Shown piece by piece: positions 45,143 to 57,598 of a DNA stretch of 64,000 nt (position 1 is its first letter; each line of letters begins with the position of its first letter). Origin of the DNA: Collybia mongolica (taxonomy: Eukaryota > Basidiomycota > Agaricomycetes > Agaricales > Clitocybaceae); assembly GCA_013420905.1 (NCBI GenBank), contig JAAXNY010000005.1:248001-312000 (forward strand), given 5' to 3'. The position numbers were made by a program, and so were the translations under genes. The notes beneath the pieces were generated by a model that was given only the letters and a program-made list of their open reading frames with translations, did not search any database and was not told where the DNA came from.

Positions 45143-47500
45143 TTTTTTTTTTTTTTGGTTCATCGTTTTATATACCAGCCATACATAATACATGTGCTGG
45201 TCATTACAAGTAGTAATTGAGGAGGGGGGGATGGGGGGCAGAGGACAAAGTGCTGCAAAGCTGGGATGCTTGCCCAACCGAAGTCGAACTAGCAAATGGA
45301 GCCGGAGCTCAGTGTACACAGGCCGGAAGGGCCAATCTATGCCAGGGGGTGGGCCCCCCACTGCAGTGCTCCACAGCAGGTGGTGGCTTCAAGTCCACTG
45401 ATTATCCAGGTCCATATGTTCAGGCAGGGAGCACCCTATAGCCGTCACATGGAACACTGAGTACTGCCCCTAGCCTGTTTGGGACTAGGGAACATCGAAC
45501 GCAAATGAGCTCTCGTTTTCCAAGAGGAAGTTAACCAACCACGCATAGTGCAGTTGCCAACTGGGTTTGTCTTCTCGTCTGTGGTGTGGACAGTTGTAGA
45601 GGACATGTTGCACAGTTTCCATAAGGACACCACACCTACAGGCGAAAGACTCCTCTTTGAAGAATCAGGATCGGAATGCCCCAATTGGGGCATGTCCGGT
45701 GGTGCATCACACCATGTGCATGGTCAGAGTATGACTGTGACCAGTCTTGCACATCCATGGCCCACTGTTTACATGGGTCAGAGTGAGCAGGGTGTCTTTC
45801 TTCGCATAGAGCGTCAAGAAGTTGGAGCCTATATACTTCTTGGACTGGAAGAGAGATTTCCAGCCATCAAGCATACAGGTCACTGCCTCACGTTGCGCAA
45901 AGTCAGCAGAGATAATGGGCGCCCCGCCTGCCTCAACCTGAGTTGAGATGGCACTGATGTGTGCCAGTTGGTGGTCTTTGATCTCCACCCCATCAGTGAT
46001 GTGGTGAAGGTGGATCTTGTGGATGGCATGGAGCCGCAGCCAAGGCAGCAGCACCTCACACACTTTGAGGGCGGATGCCTGACCTGAGTGGTGAGACGCG
46101 TCAAGGGAACACTGGAGCATGTTGGTGGAATCGGAGAAGATGTGGACATCATGGATGTCCTCTAGTCCAATATCAGAGGCCGGTTGGACGCCCTCTGCAA
46201 TCGCTTGCAGTTCGGCATCATCAGACATAGAGAGGCTGGTGGCATACCAGTCATCATATAGATCCCCCTCATGCCAGATGTGGTAGACCGCCACTGACTG
46301 CATGGGGGGGGAGGGAGTAGATGCATCAGTGACAATGCAGATGCTCCAGGGGGAATGAGAGGCCACATCAACAGCGCTCTTCAGTGATGTGGTGCGGTCT
46401 TTCATGAAATCCTCGCAGTGGTCACTCCCCTTGGGTGGGGGCATGACAATATCATAGACAATGCAGCCAGGGAAAAGATCCTTGGGGCACATGCCTGGTT
46501 GGTTGAGAGGGTGGACAGGGTCCAAGTCCAAGGAGGAGAGGCCAAGGTTAGACCAGGCCTCTACAACAGGAGATATGAGCTTCCCAAGTCTGCAGCTTGG
46601 GTTGCGAATGTTAAGGGTCTTGATGGAGAACTTGTGGTTCCCATCAATGAGGCGGCAGAAGGCGTGCAAAGCCTGAAGTGCGCGGGAGTGGACATGACTC
46701 CTCTCCACCAACTTCTTAACATGAAGGTGAATAGAAGGGATGTTTGTGAGGGTCTCGGCAGCCCCATTTGGGGATGTCTTGAAGGCACTGGTGATCCAGA
46801 GGCAGGCATGCCTCTGCATCTTCCGGAGGTTATCAAGAGGGCCTGCCATTCAGGCCCCTTCATACATCCAAAGCCTGCTCCCATATGTAGCAATAGGGAG
46901 GACACAGGCTTGGTAGAGTGTTTGCTTGTGTTTGGGCCTAAGCCCGCGCATGGAGTTGCCAAGGGAGAGCATGGCCTTCACAGAGGTGAGGGCTTTGTTT
47001 GTGTAGCATTTGACGTGTTCCCTGAATGTAAGGGGGCAGTCAAAGAAGAACCCAAGATAGTGCCAGATGGTGCCAGGACAGAGGGGGGTGTCCCCGGTGT
47101 ATGGGGCATAGCCAAGGTTGATGTCAGGGTTGACATCACTGTGTTTCTGAGAGAAGTGGAATCCCTCGGAATTATTGTGCTCGAGCACCAAACCCATTGC
47201 CTGGGTGAGCTCGAATACAACTTTGTAGGCTCTCTTGAGCTTAGTGAGGTTCTGGTCAAACAAGTCCAACTGCACAATAATTGTGCCATCATCCACATAG
47301 GATATTAGAGACACTGTGCAGACCCTCCGTTCAAATTCTTTGAGGAGGGGTGCAAGGCAAAGGGCAGAGAGGATTGGGGACAGGGCAGAGCCCTGCCCCA
47401 GACCAACACTAGAAGGGAAGAGTGGGGACAACTCATCATCCCACATGTACCTTGTATGACAATCAACAAGATAGGACCTGAAGAATGCAACCACTTCTGG
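45143..47500 (-). mobile_element. 5'-truncated LINE with poly(A) tail and 15-bp target duplication
   Basis: On the minus strand the element ends in a 14-base A run (45143-45156). TTTCTGTATGGGGTC occurs immediately outside both ends (45128-45142 and 47501-47515), a perfect 15-bp duplication. The coding part starts within the reverse transcriptase, so the 5' part was lost at insertion, as is usual for LINEs. It interrupts the Plavaka-like region. Confidence 0.92.
45707..47494 (-). pseudogene. LINE reverse transcriptase and RNase H
   Basis: Two open pieces in the same frame, 47494-46850 and 46849-45707, are separated only by one TGA (46850-46852) where relatives would have a sense codon, most simply CGA. 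The first has GLGQGSALSPILSALCLAPLL, the catalytic LISYVDDGTII and the thumb-like WHYLGFFFDCPLTF.. and PIATYGSRLW. The second has RHACLWITSAFKTSPNGA and RNase H: IVTDAS, DDAELQAIAEGV, VHIFSDSTNML. This is the order of Tad/I-like fungal LINEs. The endonuclease and N terminus are missing. Apart from the TGA the frame is well kept, so insertion is fairly recent. Confidence 0.88.
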
Positions 47501-47515
47501 TTTCTGTATGGGGTC

Positions 47516-49360
47516 ATGTTGCCAAGAGGCTCAGACAGGGAGCAGTATACACAATATGAACAACCATGCAGGGAAGGGATGAGCATAGAGCACTAGAGGC
47601 TTGACTATGAGTAGAGAACCGAGCCCAAGTCTATTGCAAAGGTGCCCTTCCATGGAGAGGAAGGGGCACCTTATATACAGTACATTGTGGCTATGTCTCA
47701 AATAAAACAGAATCTGATATCAGTAATTCTACTGATGCAACAATACATCTGTGATTTGTTAGTCCAGAGTAAACTAATATCTGTCAAGGGGTTAAAGTAG
47801 TGTGTGTCAGAATAATAGGTATAACAGTGAGGTTATTCAAGCTGTGCAATAGTGATTCTGATGGTTAGATGTGGACAAACAAGTGATCCCCTTACAACTT
47901 CACCTATATCCATGGTGTATGATATAAGCAACTGCATATGAATTTCCAATAGAAGTTGGTGTTTGTAGATCCTATACAAATATCCACCAATAGAAGGTAA
48001 CAATATATATCTAGGCATTTTCCCTAAAAACAAGTCAGCTGGTAAAGTGGGGACTCAGACTCTCAGAGATGGACTGTGTGAAAAAATTAACAAACTTGAA
48101 AATGTAGATCCATATCTGTATATTCCAAATATACAACCAACTCAGTAGCTTCTCTGGGGACTTTACACTGAGCTGCATGAGCCACACAGACCACACAGAC
48201 AAATGCAGATGTCTGCAGACTGAGGTTAGACCCTGTTTGGCAGGGAGCCCTGCTTAATTGGCAGTCTGCATCTGAGCCAAGTCAAAGTTAAGTCCATAAA
48301 TCCACACTATTACTTGGATGCTCAGACCCAGCTTGGAACAACTCCTCATGAAGTCCATGCAGACTGTCCAGATTGCTTACTTAATTATAATTACCATTGC
48401 TTATTTAATGCACAAAAATGCAATATTTTGGAGAGTCAAATACAAGGCCTCAAGGTTACATGTCATGTGCATAAAGCATGCAGATTAACCATTTGGCAAT
48501 ATGAGCTTGTCAGTCCAAGGTGCTTGTTTTTATAATGGACCCTGCTGTCTACTCTTGGCCATTACTGTCAATGGCTGAATATTGTTGATGGGTGCCACAT
48601 CACCCATCAGCCTTGTTGTCAACCACCACCATTATATCCCCAGCTGCCCCTCCCATCACCTCCCTGCCTTATGATTGTGCACAACACTGCCAAATACAAT
48701 GCCAGGTCCCACTGCCATGGATACCACCACCCTCTCTCATACCCACCCCTCTCAGTGAAAATTACAACTGCAAAATCACAACAATAAGAGCTGCAACAAG
48801 AACTACAGAGGCACCTGCCACATTACCAGTGACTGCCTGCCCACATCTGCTAGTGAGCAGCTAGCATGGCAGACATGGGTGGTGCAGTGGTGTAGTCCAT
48901 ATGGTAGAACCATCACCTGGTGGCTGGGTGTGCACCCCTGGATGTGCTATCTAGACCAAGTAGTGCCAATCACCCCTGTGCCCTAACCAGATGTGTAAAA
49001 GGTGAGTGCATATGTGCCCCACATCTAGTTGCTCAGATATACCTTGTTCTATTGTATATGCACCTATATGCTGCTGTACACCTTGAGACTACCTTGGTGT
49101 AAATCTATCTACCTTGTGATGTGTTCTTATTCTTTTTACAAATATTAGTTTACTTCTTACTGATACTTTACCCCTGTACTATTTGCACAGCTCTGTAGGC
49201 TGATATAGACTTCTGGTACACCCACAGTATTTATCCAATGTACCTATTTATAGATTGGACTACCCAATTGTGAAACTTAAACTAATTGTTTAAATTTTAA
49301 GATAATTAATAAAATAAAGAATAAACCAAATAGTTAAATCACTAAGGAAGTAATATTGAT
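47516..49360. other. Transposon-derived non-coding DNA
   Basis: AT-rich, without a supported gene. The first 180 bp resembles 8240-8385. Short frames (for example 48592-48864) show no motif. It may be the far half of the Plavaka-like element eroded beyond recognition. Confidence 0.4.
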
Positions 49361-49364
49361 CCAA

Positions 49365-50220
49365 ATGCTGACTTGGGTGGAGTGGGCCAACATACTGTAT
49401 GGCAGGTACTCATTCTTTATTTCTTTTCTTAGGAGAAATAAGTCCATTCCACATTCAGGAAGTTGTAAATGACTAGAAACAATGTAGATGATAGTTTATA
49501 GAGGTCATGTGACCATGGGAAAATGTTACCAAGTAAACAAGCAATGCCTGTGCACAAAACCCAATGCCATAGCTTATTCAGATTGTTGTCATGTATTTGG
49601 TATGCTTATGTGATGGAATAGATCATGTGACATGTGTCAATAAATAGAGAAATCAATCCTCTTTATATTTCAGGTAAATATAGTAGTAGTTGTTGATTAT
49701 TCCAATGTTTAGCATAATTTCCCACAAGGGTCATGTTTGGTAAGGGTCATTGTTGTTATGTATAAGATGTTTGTTCACCCCTGACATAACACACAGACCT
49801 TCAAAGCTAGCTGAATCTGGACATTTCTGATATTTCACTCAAAATAGACCATGGGAAAAATATGCTCAACAAGGAAATTGTAGAGCCATGTTTGTACATT
49901 CCAAATATATAAAAACAAAGTTAATAGCTTTACTGTTTTTGGAGAGAAACACAAAATAAATTTTCAAACATGATACTTTGAAATATTAGATATGCTTAAT
50001 TTTAATGGCATCATCAAAAGCATTATGTAAGCATCCCAAATACATGCAAATTATGTCACAATACTTTGTATTTGTGGAGAAATGCTGTAAAAAGCCATAA
50101 GAGAAGAAAAATCCCATTATGGAAATATTTTCCCACAGTATTGAAATATGAATGAATGAATGAATGAATCAACTTTTTGCCCAAAACCTGGGTTGATAAA
50201 GAACTCATACGACGCTTCTT
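49365..50220 (+). repeat. Inverted partner of the insert inside the hAT transposase
   Basis: About 850 bp matches 55385-56240 in opposite orientation, from GACTTGGGTGGAGTGGGCC at the left to TGGGTTGATAAAGAACTC at the right, with a GAAT microsatellite (50148-50168) matching the ATTC one at 55420-55440. No open frame. Probably a fragment of the same repeat family as the hAT or an insert in it. Confidence 0.8.
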
Positions 50221-51985
50221 GATCTTTTACCACCACCATCCGACTGTGGGAATTCGTCCCTCCTGCACTAGGTTGTCCCTAAACTACCTAACACCTCATC
50301 CCTAATTGACACTGCCTTTCATCAGACCACTCTTTTGGCCTGGGCCACCATCCTTTTATACCATATCCAAATTTCTAACTTATCAGAGCTGATCCTGACT
50401 ATCTGCAGGGTCATCTCATCTCGCCTGTACTGGGGGCTTCACTAATCCATTCACATCCACCTCATCAACTACCAGGCCACACAAGGACACCACAACTCTA
50501 GTACTCTGCTTCACACAGATCCTTAGGGAGCATCACTGCCAACATTTTGGATGATTTATTTGTACTCGCTTAACCACTACACCCAAACACAAAAGGAGGA
50601 AGGGGTCTGGCCCCCAATCAGCTACTGTCCCTGCACAGAGCACACCTCTTGGGGAGAATGCCAGTTTATCAACCAATGGTGGGATTTGGCAGCCTCATTT
50701 TGGAGGGGAGTCATTGCTTTGGGAGAGTGGTGTGGAACAGGGGGGAAAGTAATAGGGGGGATTCAGGAGAGGGGGAGCAGGTTTGAGGTATGGGTTGTTC
50801 ATTTAGATTGGACATTTATTTTTGACACTGGGGGGAAGTAATGGGTTTCCAGGGCAACCTGAAAATACCAGGAGGGGAGTGGAACAGGGTACCAACGTGA
50901 AGGGAGGGGACCATGCCCCAACAAGCAAAGGCAAACCTTTAAGGCATTGGGAGGTTCAGACATGGTACAGTACAATACCATTGGACTGCAGGTATCCTCA
51001 GTCTAGACCGTAATATGACCTGGAGAGCAACTTAGTGTACGGCTCCACCCTGATGGCCCATTACAGATTACTTAGTGGTAATAGGTGTTTATGCCCACAT
51101 GTGCTTAATATTATTATATGACCAAAAAAAAATGCAGCTTATGTTAGCAGTTGCCTTTTTTGCTCAAAATCCGTGTGTTAGCTAATTTTGATTCCCACAG
51201 TTAGAAAAATATTTCCACAACTACAAAGTCTTACTAATGTACTTCAAAAAGTTTACTGATCATGTTCTAATGAATTCTCGGAACACTTCAAAATTACTAA
51301 CTGTGGGAAAAACAACACTGGATCTTGTTGGGTACGCTGAATTTTCCCCACAAACCTACCTTGCAAGCATCATTCCAGTTGCCAATATTTTTTGGAGTGT
51401 TCACTTGCTTCCAAAATTTGGCCCTGTAGCCCCACATGACTGGTCAAGCAGCAATGTACTTGAGCAGTGCAAAACATTTTTCACAAATTCATTTACAGAC
51501 AAACATCTCTATAGAATTCTACAGTAGCATAAATCTTTTCATTCAGTAGTCACAATCTCCTGAAATTAATGACACAGGCCAATTATCCAGCACTATGTCT
51601 GGAGTGGGATTATGCACAATCAGTTACACAAGTGGATAAAATATTATGCCCCATCATGTAATTTGTGGCAATTTATCAAAATGTCAATCATTATTTGCCA
51701 AATTTTGAGAATTTACAATATATTGCAATATTTGATAAGAATGACAAACGATGTTTTTCCTGATGAAGATGCACTGTCAACTCACCTGCAGCTTTCTTGC
51801 AGTGCAAGAGTCATGATGGTTGTAACAAGCTAGTCATGATATTTGTTGTCATGCCCAAATGTCATGTCTTTTCATCTTCATAGTAAAGCCATCAGGCAAC
51901 TCAAAGTGTAGTTGCAAATGAGAATGGAAAATACAGCCTATAGAAGTCCCTTGATTAATCAAGCCCACATAATCATTCATCTAAA
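50221..51985. other. AT-rich non-coding tract
   Basis: No supported gene. A 96-codon frame at 51237-51527 has no recognised motif. Presumably decayed transposon sequence. Confidence 0.35.
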
Positions 51986-51994
51986 ACACCACCC

Positions 51995-52270
51995 TATGAA
52001 TGAATTTGGAAAGCATTAATTGCCTCCCTAAGCAGATCCTGGGTCCCTCTGAGACGGTTAGAAAATTCCTGTACCTTTTAGTGTGCTCAAGCCAATGCCC
52101 CAGCTCAAACTCTTTTGCATTCGGTCCCCAGAACACCTCTGATCAATTCATGGCGCCAATGGGCGAGGACAAGATCATCCCCTTGGCCACCATGAGATTG
52201 ATCACCATCTCGCCAGTGCTCATCATGATTGGCTTTGTGAACAGAATCACATTGTCCTCAGTGGTCTAGT
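51995..52270 (-). pseudogene. P450 exon relic
   Basis: On the minus strand this follows the penultimate exon of the P450 at 36677-36964 along its length (TGEMVINLMVAKGMILSSPIGAMN, SEVFWGPNAKEFE, SEGPRICLGRQL with the heme Cys). It contains a stop and a short deletion. Most differences are C-to-T or G-to-A. Only this exon is recognised. Confidence 0.8.
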
Positions 52271-53283
52271 ACACACCGGTGTCAGTTATCCAGCTGTTAG
52301 AATAGGGTGATCTGGCTTACTAGTCACATCACACAGACATTTCACATGACATGTATAATTACATGGACATATTAGTTTTGCATTTGTTTTTTATAACGGA
52401 CTCACATATGATTTACTATTACTATAGGAGTTATATTATTTATGTATTCATCAGTAAGATGACAAATTTCTTGTTCGCTTTTCGGCACTTTCCGGTACTT
52501 TTCGGCTTGATGACAAGTCTGCAAGTTTCCTCTGAAAGTTTTTCCTATGTGTGGCATAACAATACAGCTCCAATACCCAAACTAGGTTTGTAGTTGGTCT
52601 TCAGGAATGTATTGAGTATGAAGTTCACCTGTAAGTTGATCCTACATATCAAAAGTCGGCCCATAGTTCCAAATTACGTTGTTACCATCTGTGATGGCGA
52701 CGGCAATGGTATGTAAACACAGCACATGTTCTGTGCTTGGAAACATGTAGGTGAAGGCTGTGGGGATATCCTGAGACCAGTCAACATGTTGTTAAGCACA
52801 CTACTGGAGAAGCAATAAATTTCAAACAAATTTGCATTGAGAACTTGTCAAAATTCAGACATAGCTTTTCAACTGCTTGTTTGCACACTTTTCGGACTTG
52901 TACAAGCACGAAAAGAAATTTGTATAAACACTGATGCAGCTCCCCCCTCAGAATCAATGATAACAACATCCTCCTGGTCCTCAAGCAAGCCTGCTCATCA
53001 AAGTACCACACATTTTTTGGTGCTATGCGTTTCTCCTTCTGGCGTTTTAGGTTTGGTGTCTGGGCAGACGACTTTCGCTTTGAATTCGGTTTAGATGTGA
53101 GTGGTGTTCCAGTAGGGTTCTGGAAGAAACCCCTTATTTATTAACATAGTAGTTTCTAACATGTTAGTAACATGTTAGTTAATAACCGGATTAGTAAGCA
53201 GTCCTGCAGGTCGTTTGAACCTGCTAACTCCCATTGACAATTGATCACCAACCATCCCCCCAAACTTTGACACCGCTACTGCC

Positions 53284-56200
53284 ATGGCTTCTCGGATTGA
53301 TGATCTACAAGTGCTTCTCCAGAACCTTCCAGAGACCCTACTTTGCCCCACGGACCCTGGGGAATCTGAATACACACGCTTCCTCCCTGGTTTCTGGGTT
53401 ATTGATCCAGCTGTTTTCACTCGAAATGGAGGCGATGTCCCTGCTGCTGTGGCAGATACACTGTGGCAAATTCTGGTGGCTGATGGTAAAATGTTGATAA
53501 CTGAGCGGGGCCCTGCAATATGTGGCCTTGCTGACATCTTATTACGTTACATGACAGAATATCCTGGTAACTCCACTCTTGAGAGTTGGCTGGAGTGAAT
53601 TATTGCTGCAATTCTTAAAGTCTACAAGGAACACTATGCACCTGTGAGTTCATTAGTAACCCTATTCTACTAGATGACATCTTGTTTAACTTGCTCTTGT
53701 AGGTACCTCCCCTTCTGAGCACTTCTACAAAAATCAAGATTAGTGATTCTCACCCAAAGCTTGAAAAGGTGATTGGCCAATACTACTTTCACCTCAGGCT
53801 TGAATACTGATCTGTGTTACTGGGTTTCAAAGTCTCCTACTGTTAAAAAAGAGGCCCAAGTTAAGAAGTGTAAAGCCTCATGTGATGTTGACAATGAAAT
53901 AGCTACTGAGAATGGCTCAGTTGAGGTGGGTTCTTCATATATAAATTAAGTTCCTCATGTTTAACATATGCTTTTAGCACCATGCTGGAAACAAGATCCT
54001 TGAGAAGCTGACCCTTTGTATCAAGAAGAGTGGTTCAGGTGCTCCTGGAAAACCTGGTGATCCAATGCTTGGAAAACTGGCACTCCAATATCAGGATGAG
54101 GATGAGAAGAACTACTATGCCTGTGTTGGAGTTGATAAGGGCTGCACTTTCATATGTGTTGGAAATGTTGCATGTGATCGTGTTCTTCCTCATGCTGCAA
54201 ACTGTCAGTACTTGGATGATGATCTGAAGGGCCTGGCTAGTGGTACAGCTGCTGGAGCTTCTCTTGGTGCAAAACTCCACAAAAACCATACAATCAAAGA
54301 CTCTCTCAATTCTCTGGGCTCTTCAGGCGCAGGTATCCATCCCTCCAAGAAATCAAAAGTTGTTCACCAACCAACAAAGCTCGAGCTTGATGTAACAACA
54401 CAAGGCAACCAACTACTTCAAGACAACATCAACCATGCGATTATGAAGCTTCTATGTGTTAAAGGAGTGCCACCATCTATTGTTGATTCAGATGAGTGGA
54501 AAGATCTAATGGGAATTTCAAACCATTGCTACAAATGTGTCTCATCTGACCAGTTTGTTGACAAGATCATTCCACATGAGGCTGCTCATGTCCGTGAAGA
54601 GACCCTCAAGCTCCTTCACAATGAGAGGAACCTCACTTTAACATTTGATGGAAATAGCACTCGGAATGCTGGATCAGTCTATTTCATGCACCTTACCATG
54701 GCTGAAGGTCGAAACAGCTACCTCCTCAATGGCTATGATGGTTCAGATGAACGTCACACAGCAGAGTGGGTCAAGAACAAGATTTTAAAGGTGAGTGTTT
54801 TATTGTTATGACTACCTATAACTGACCCATGTTCTAGACTGTGGAGGATGTTGGCATTGCAAATATTGCTGCAGTTTGTTCTGATGATACTGGAAACACT
54901 CAATGTGGTCATCATGAAGCACATGAAGCACTTCCAACTTTGCTCAATCTTGCTGACTGCACTCATCTTCTTCAAAATACAACAAAGGATATTAACAAAA
55001 TTCCTGAGATGAAAAATGTAAGTGTTCCATGGTCTGATCATTATTTATCTGAAACTCCTACCTCTAGTGGCTTCCTTTGATGAAGAAGACTGTTGCATTT
55101 TTCAGCAGGTCAAATATCTCAGTGGCTGATCTAAAAAAGGCACAACGGGATGCTGGTCTTTCAACTGGACTTGTCAAGGTTGGCTGGACTCGGTTTGTTA
55201 CACATTGGTCAGCTGCAATGGCATTGGAGAAGAACATTGAAATCATCAAGGATCTGGTTCAGAATGGAACACTTCATCCAAAGGTAAGTACCTAATTAGA
55301 ACAGTTGAAACTGGCTGACCAGTTTATCTCAGGATAAAGATGTTCATGATCTATTTACAAGTTCTTTAGTTTACTAAAGACGAGTTCTTTATCAACCCAG
55401 TTTTCGGGCAGAAAGGTGATTCATTCATTCATTCATTCATATTTCAACACCACGGGAAAATATTTCCATAATGGGATTTTCTTCTCTTATGGCTTTTTAC
55501 AGCATTTCTCCACAAATACAAAGTATTGTGACGTGATTTGCATGTATTTGGGATGCTCACATAATGCCTTTGATGATGCCATCAAAATTATGCATATCTA
55601 ATATTTCAAAGCGTTGCGTTTCAAAATTTATTTTGTGATTTTCTCCATAACCAGTAAAGCTATTAACTTTGTTTTTATATGTTTGGAATGTACAAACATG
55701 GCTCTACAATTTCCTTGTTGAGCACATTTTTCCCACGGTCTATTTTGAGCGAAATATTAGAAATGTCCAGATTCAGCTAGTTTTGAAGGTCTGTGTATTA
55801 TACCAAAGATGAACAAACATCTTATAACAACAATGACCCTTACCAAACATGACCCTTGTGGGAAATTATCCTAAACATTGGAAAAATCAACAACTACTAC
55901 TATATTTACCTGAAATACAAAGAGGATTGAATTCTCTATTTATTGACATATGTCACATGATCTATTCCATCACATAAGCATACCAAATACATGACAACAA
56001 TCTGAATGCTCATTTAGTGTCCATGATCCTGGGAAAAGTAAGTTCTGATGGTTTTTGTGCACAGGCATTGCTTGTTTGCTTGGTAACATTTTCCCAGGGT
56101 CACATGACCTCTATAAACTATCATAACATTGTTTCTGGTCATTTACAACTTCCTGAATGTGGAATGGACTTATTTCTCCTAAGAGAAGAAAGAAAGAACG

Positions 56201-57598
56201 AGTACCTGCCACACAGTGTGTTGGCCCACTCCACCCAAGTTCAGAATGTGGGCTCTTTTGTGACATTCCGGCTTAGGACAATGGAGTATCTTGCCATTGT
56301 TGAGCCTATTGCTCGATCTCTCTGGTCACTTGAATCACCACACACAAATGCCTGTGATGTTTTTGTTTTTTGGTTGGCTATTGCTGCAAAATTAAAGGAG
56401 CTCTTTGCAATACCAGAAGAGAAATCAGGGATCCGGCCCACTGTGGCTCGACAGGTTACTGCAATCATCAATTACCGTTATAAAGCCTTTATCAATGAAT
56501 CTCCAATGGATATATATTTTACAGCATTTTTCCTCAATCCATGTGAGTCAAATTATTATTTTATGTCCATATATCAACTAAAACTTAATCATCCAGTATA
56601 TGTTAATTCATCAGTTGTCAAGCACCCAATATCAATGTCACATACTATCACTGTCCCTGCAAAATCATCACATGGACAACCAGATGTAGGAACAGCAAAA
56701 ACACTGCCATCTCCTGGTGCCTTTAATAGGGTAAAAGAGTTCCTCAAGACAATGCTCAAAAATGAGATTGAATTGGTAAAGAAATCCTCTGTTCCACAAA
56801 CTTCACCTTTGGGCTGTCTCATCAGGGATAGTGGTGAGGTACATGTGGTTAAGGCACTGAGGTCAGAGCTTCTTGCCTATGCACACCAGGAGTACCCTTT
56901 TGCAGAGGCAATTGGAGACAATAGCCCTTTGGACTGGTGGAAACATTTGGAGCATTATAATTTTGCCAAGGTGTTAGCAGTATGTTTTTTATATTATATT
57001 GTGCATATGGAGTATTCTGACAGATGTGATACAGGCCTTATCAATCAAAATATTCTCAACTATGGCCAATTCAATGCCTGATGAGTGCACTGGATCACGT
57101 TTGACATGGCTTAATTCTCCAACCTGGGGAAACCAGAAGGTATCAACTCTTGTTAATATGATTCAAGTTGGACAGTGGTATGGAATTCACAAGGTGTGTG
57201 ATAGAACTTTGCTGCAAAAGATACCCTCTAATACACATTTACAGAAGAAAAACCTGGAGGGTCCTAGTGTACCCCAGCACCTTCCAAATGTCAAGTTCTA
57301 TGATATCAACAAGGAGCTCAGTGAAAGCCATGCCAACCCCAGTAATATGTTTTCCAACAAGCAGGATTCAGACACAGATTCAGAGGATGGTGAGGATGAT
57401 GAGAATGGTGGAAAACTCTTTAAAGGATCAATGGAGGCTGGGCAGTTTGAGATTGATGATCACATTGATCTCACATCTCCAATTCTTGTTAACATGTTTT
57501 TAGAGGGCTCAGAAGAGGTTAATATCACTCAGAAGAAAGGGAAAGGGCCAGATATAGTGCAGGGAGATGAAGGGGAAGAGCCTAACTGGGATTGGTAG
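53284..57598 (+). pseudogene. hAT transposase, interrupted
   Basis: Starts MASRIDDLQVLLQNLPETLL. A TGA at 53596-53598 (after LESWLE) precedes in-frame continuation IIAAILKVYKEHYAP. Later exons show a BED-finger-like CVGVDKGCTFICVGNVACDRVLPHAANC (54121-54210), the catalytic-core blocks LTFDGNSTRNAGSVYF (first Asp) and AAVCSDDTGNTQ (second Asp), RFVTHWSAAMALEKN, and then a sequence about 855 bp long (55385-56240) that has replaced or split an exon. The C-terminal part resumes with MEYLAIVEPIARSLWSLE and the dimerisation block PLDWWKHLEHYNFAKVLA spliced to LSIKIFSTMANSMPDE. An acidic tail ends EEPNWDW at 57598. The catalytic region is well kept, but the stop and insert make it inactive as it stands. 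Confidence 0.82.
55385..56240 (-). repeat. Insert within the hAT transposase, inverted copy of 49365-50220
   Basis: Begins after the short exon DKDVHDLFTSSLVY and ends just before the block leading to FRLRTMEYL. Coding potential is low, with an ATTC microsatellite near its start. Flanking duplications could not be recognised. Confidence 0.75.

Noticed and set aside
50140..50170. GAAT tandem tract as a possible CRISPR-like or regulatory array
   Set aside because: A simple tetranucleotide microsatellite of about five units, without spacers; the mirrored copy lies at 55420.
52470..52920. TTTTCGG-rich segments as ends of another transposon
   Set aside because: The motif occurs at both sides but the flanks show no clear inverted repeat or target duplication.
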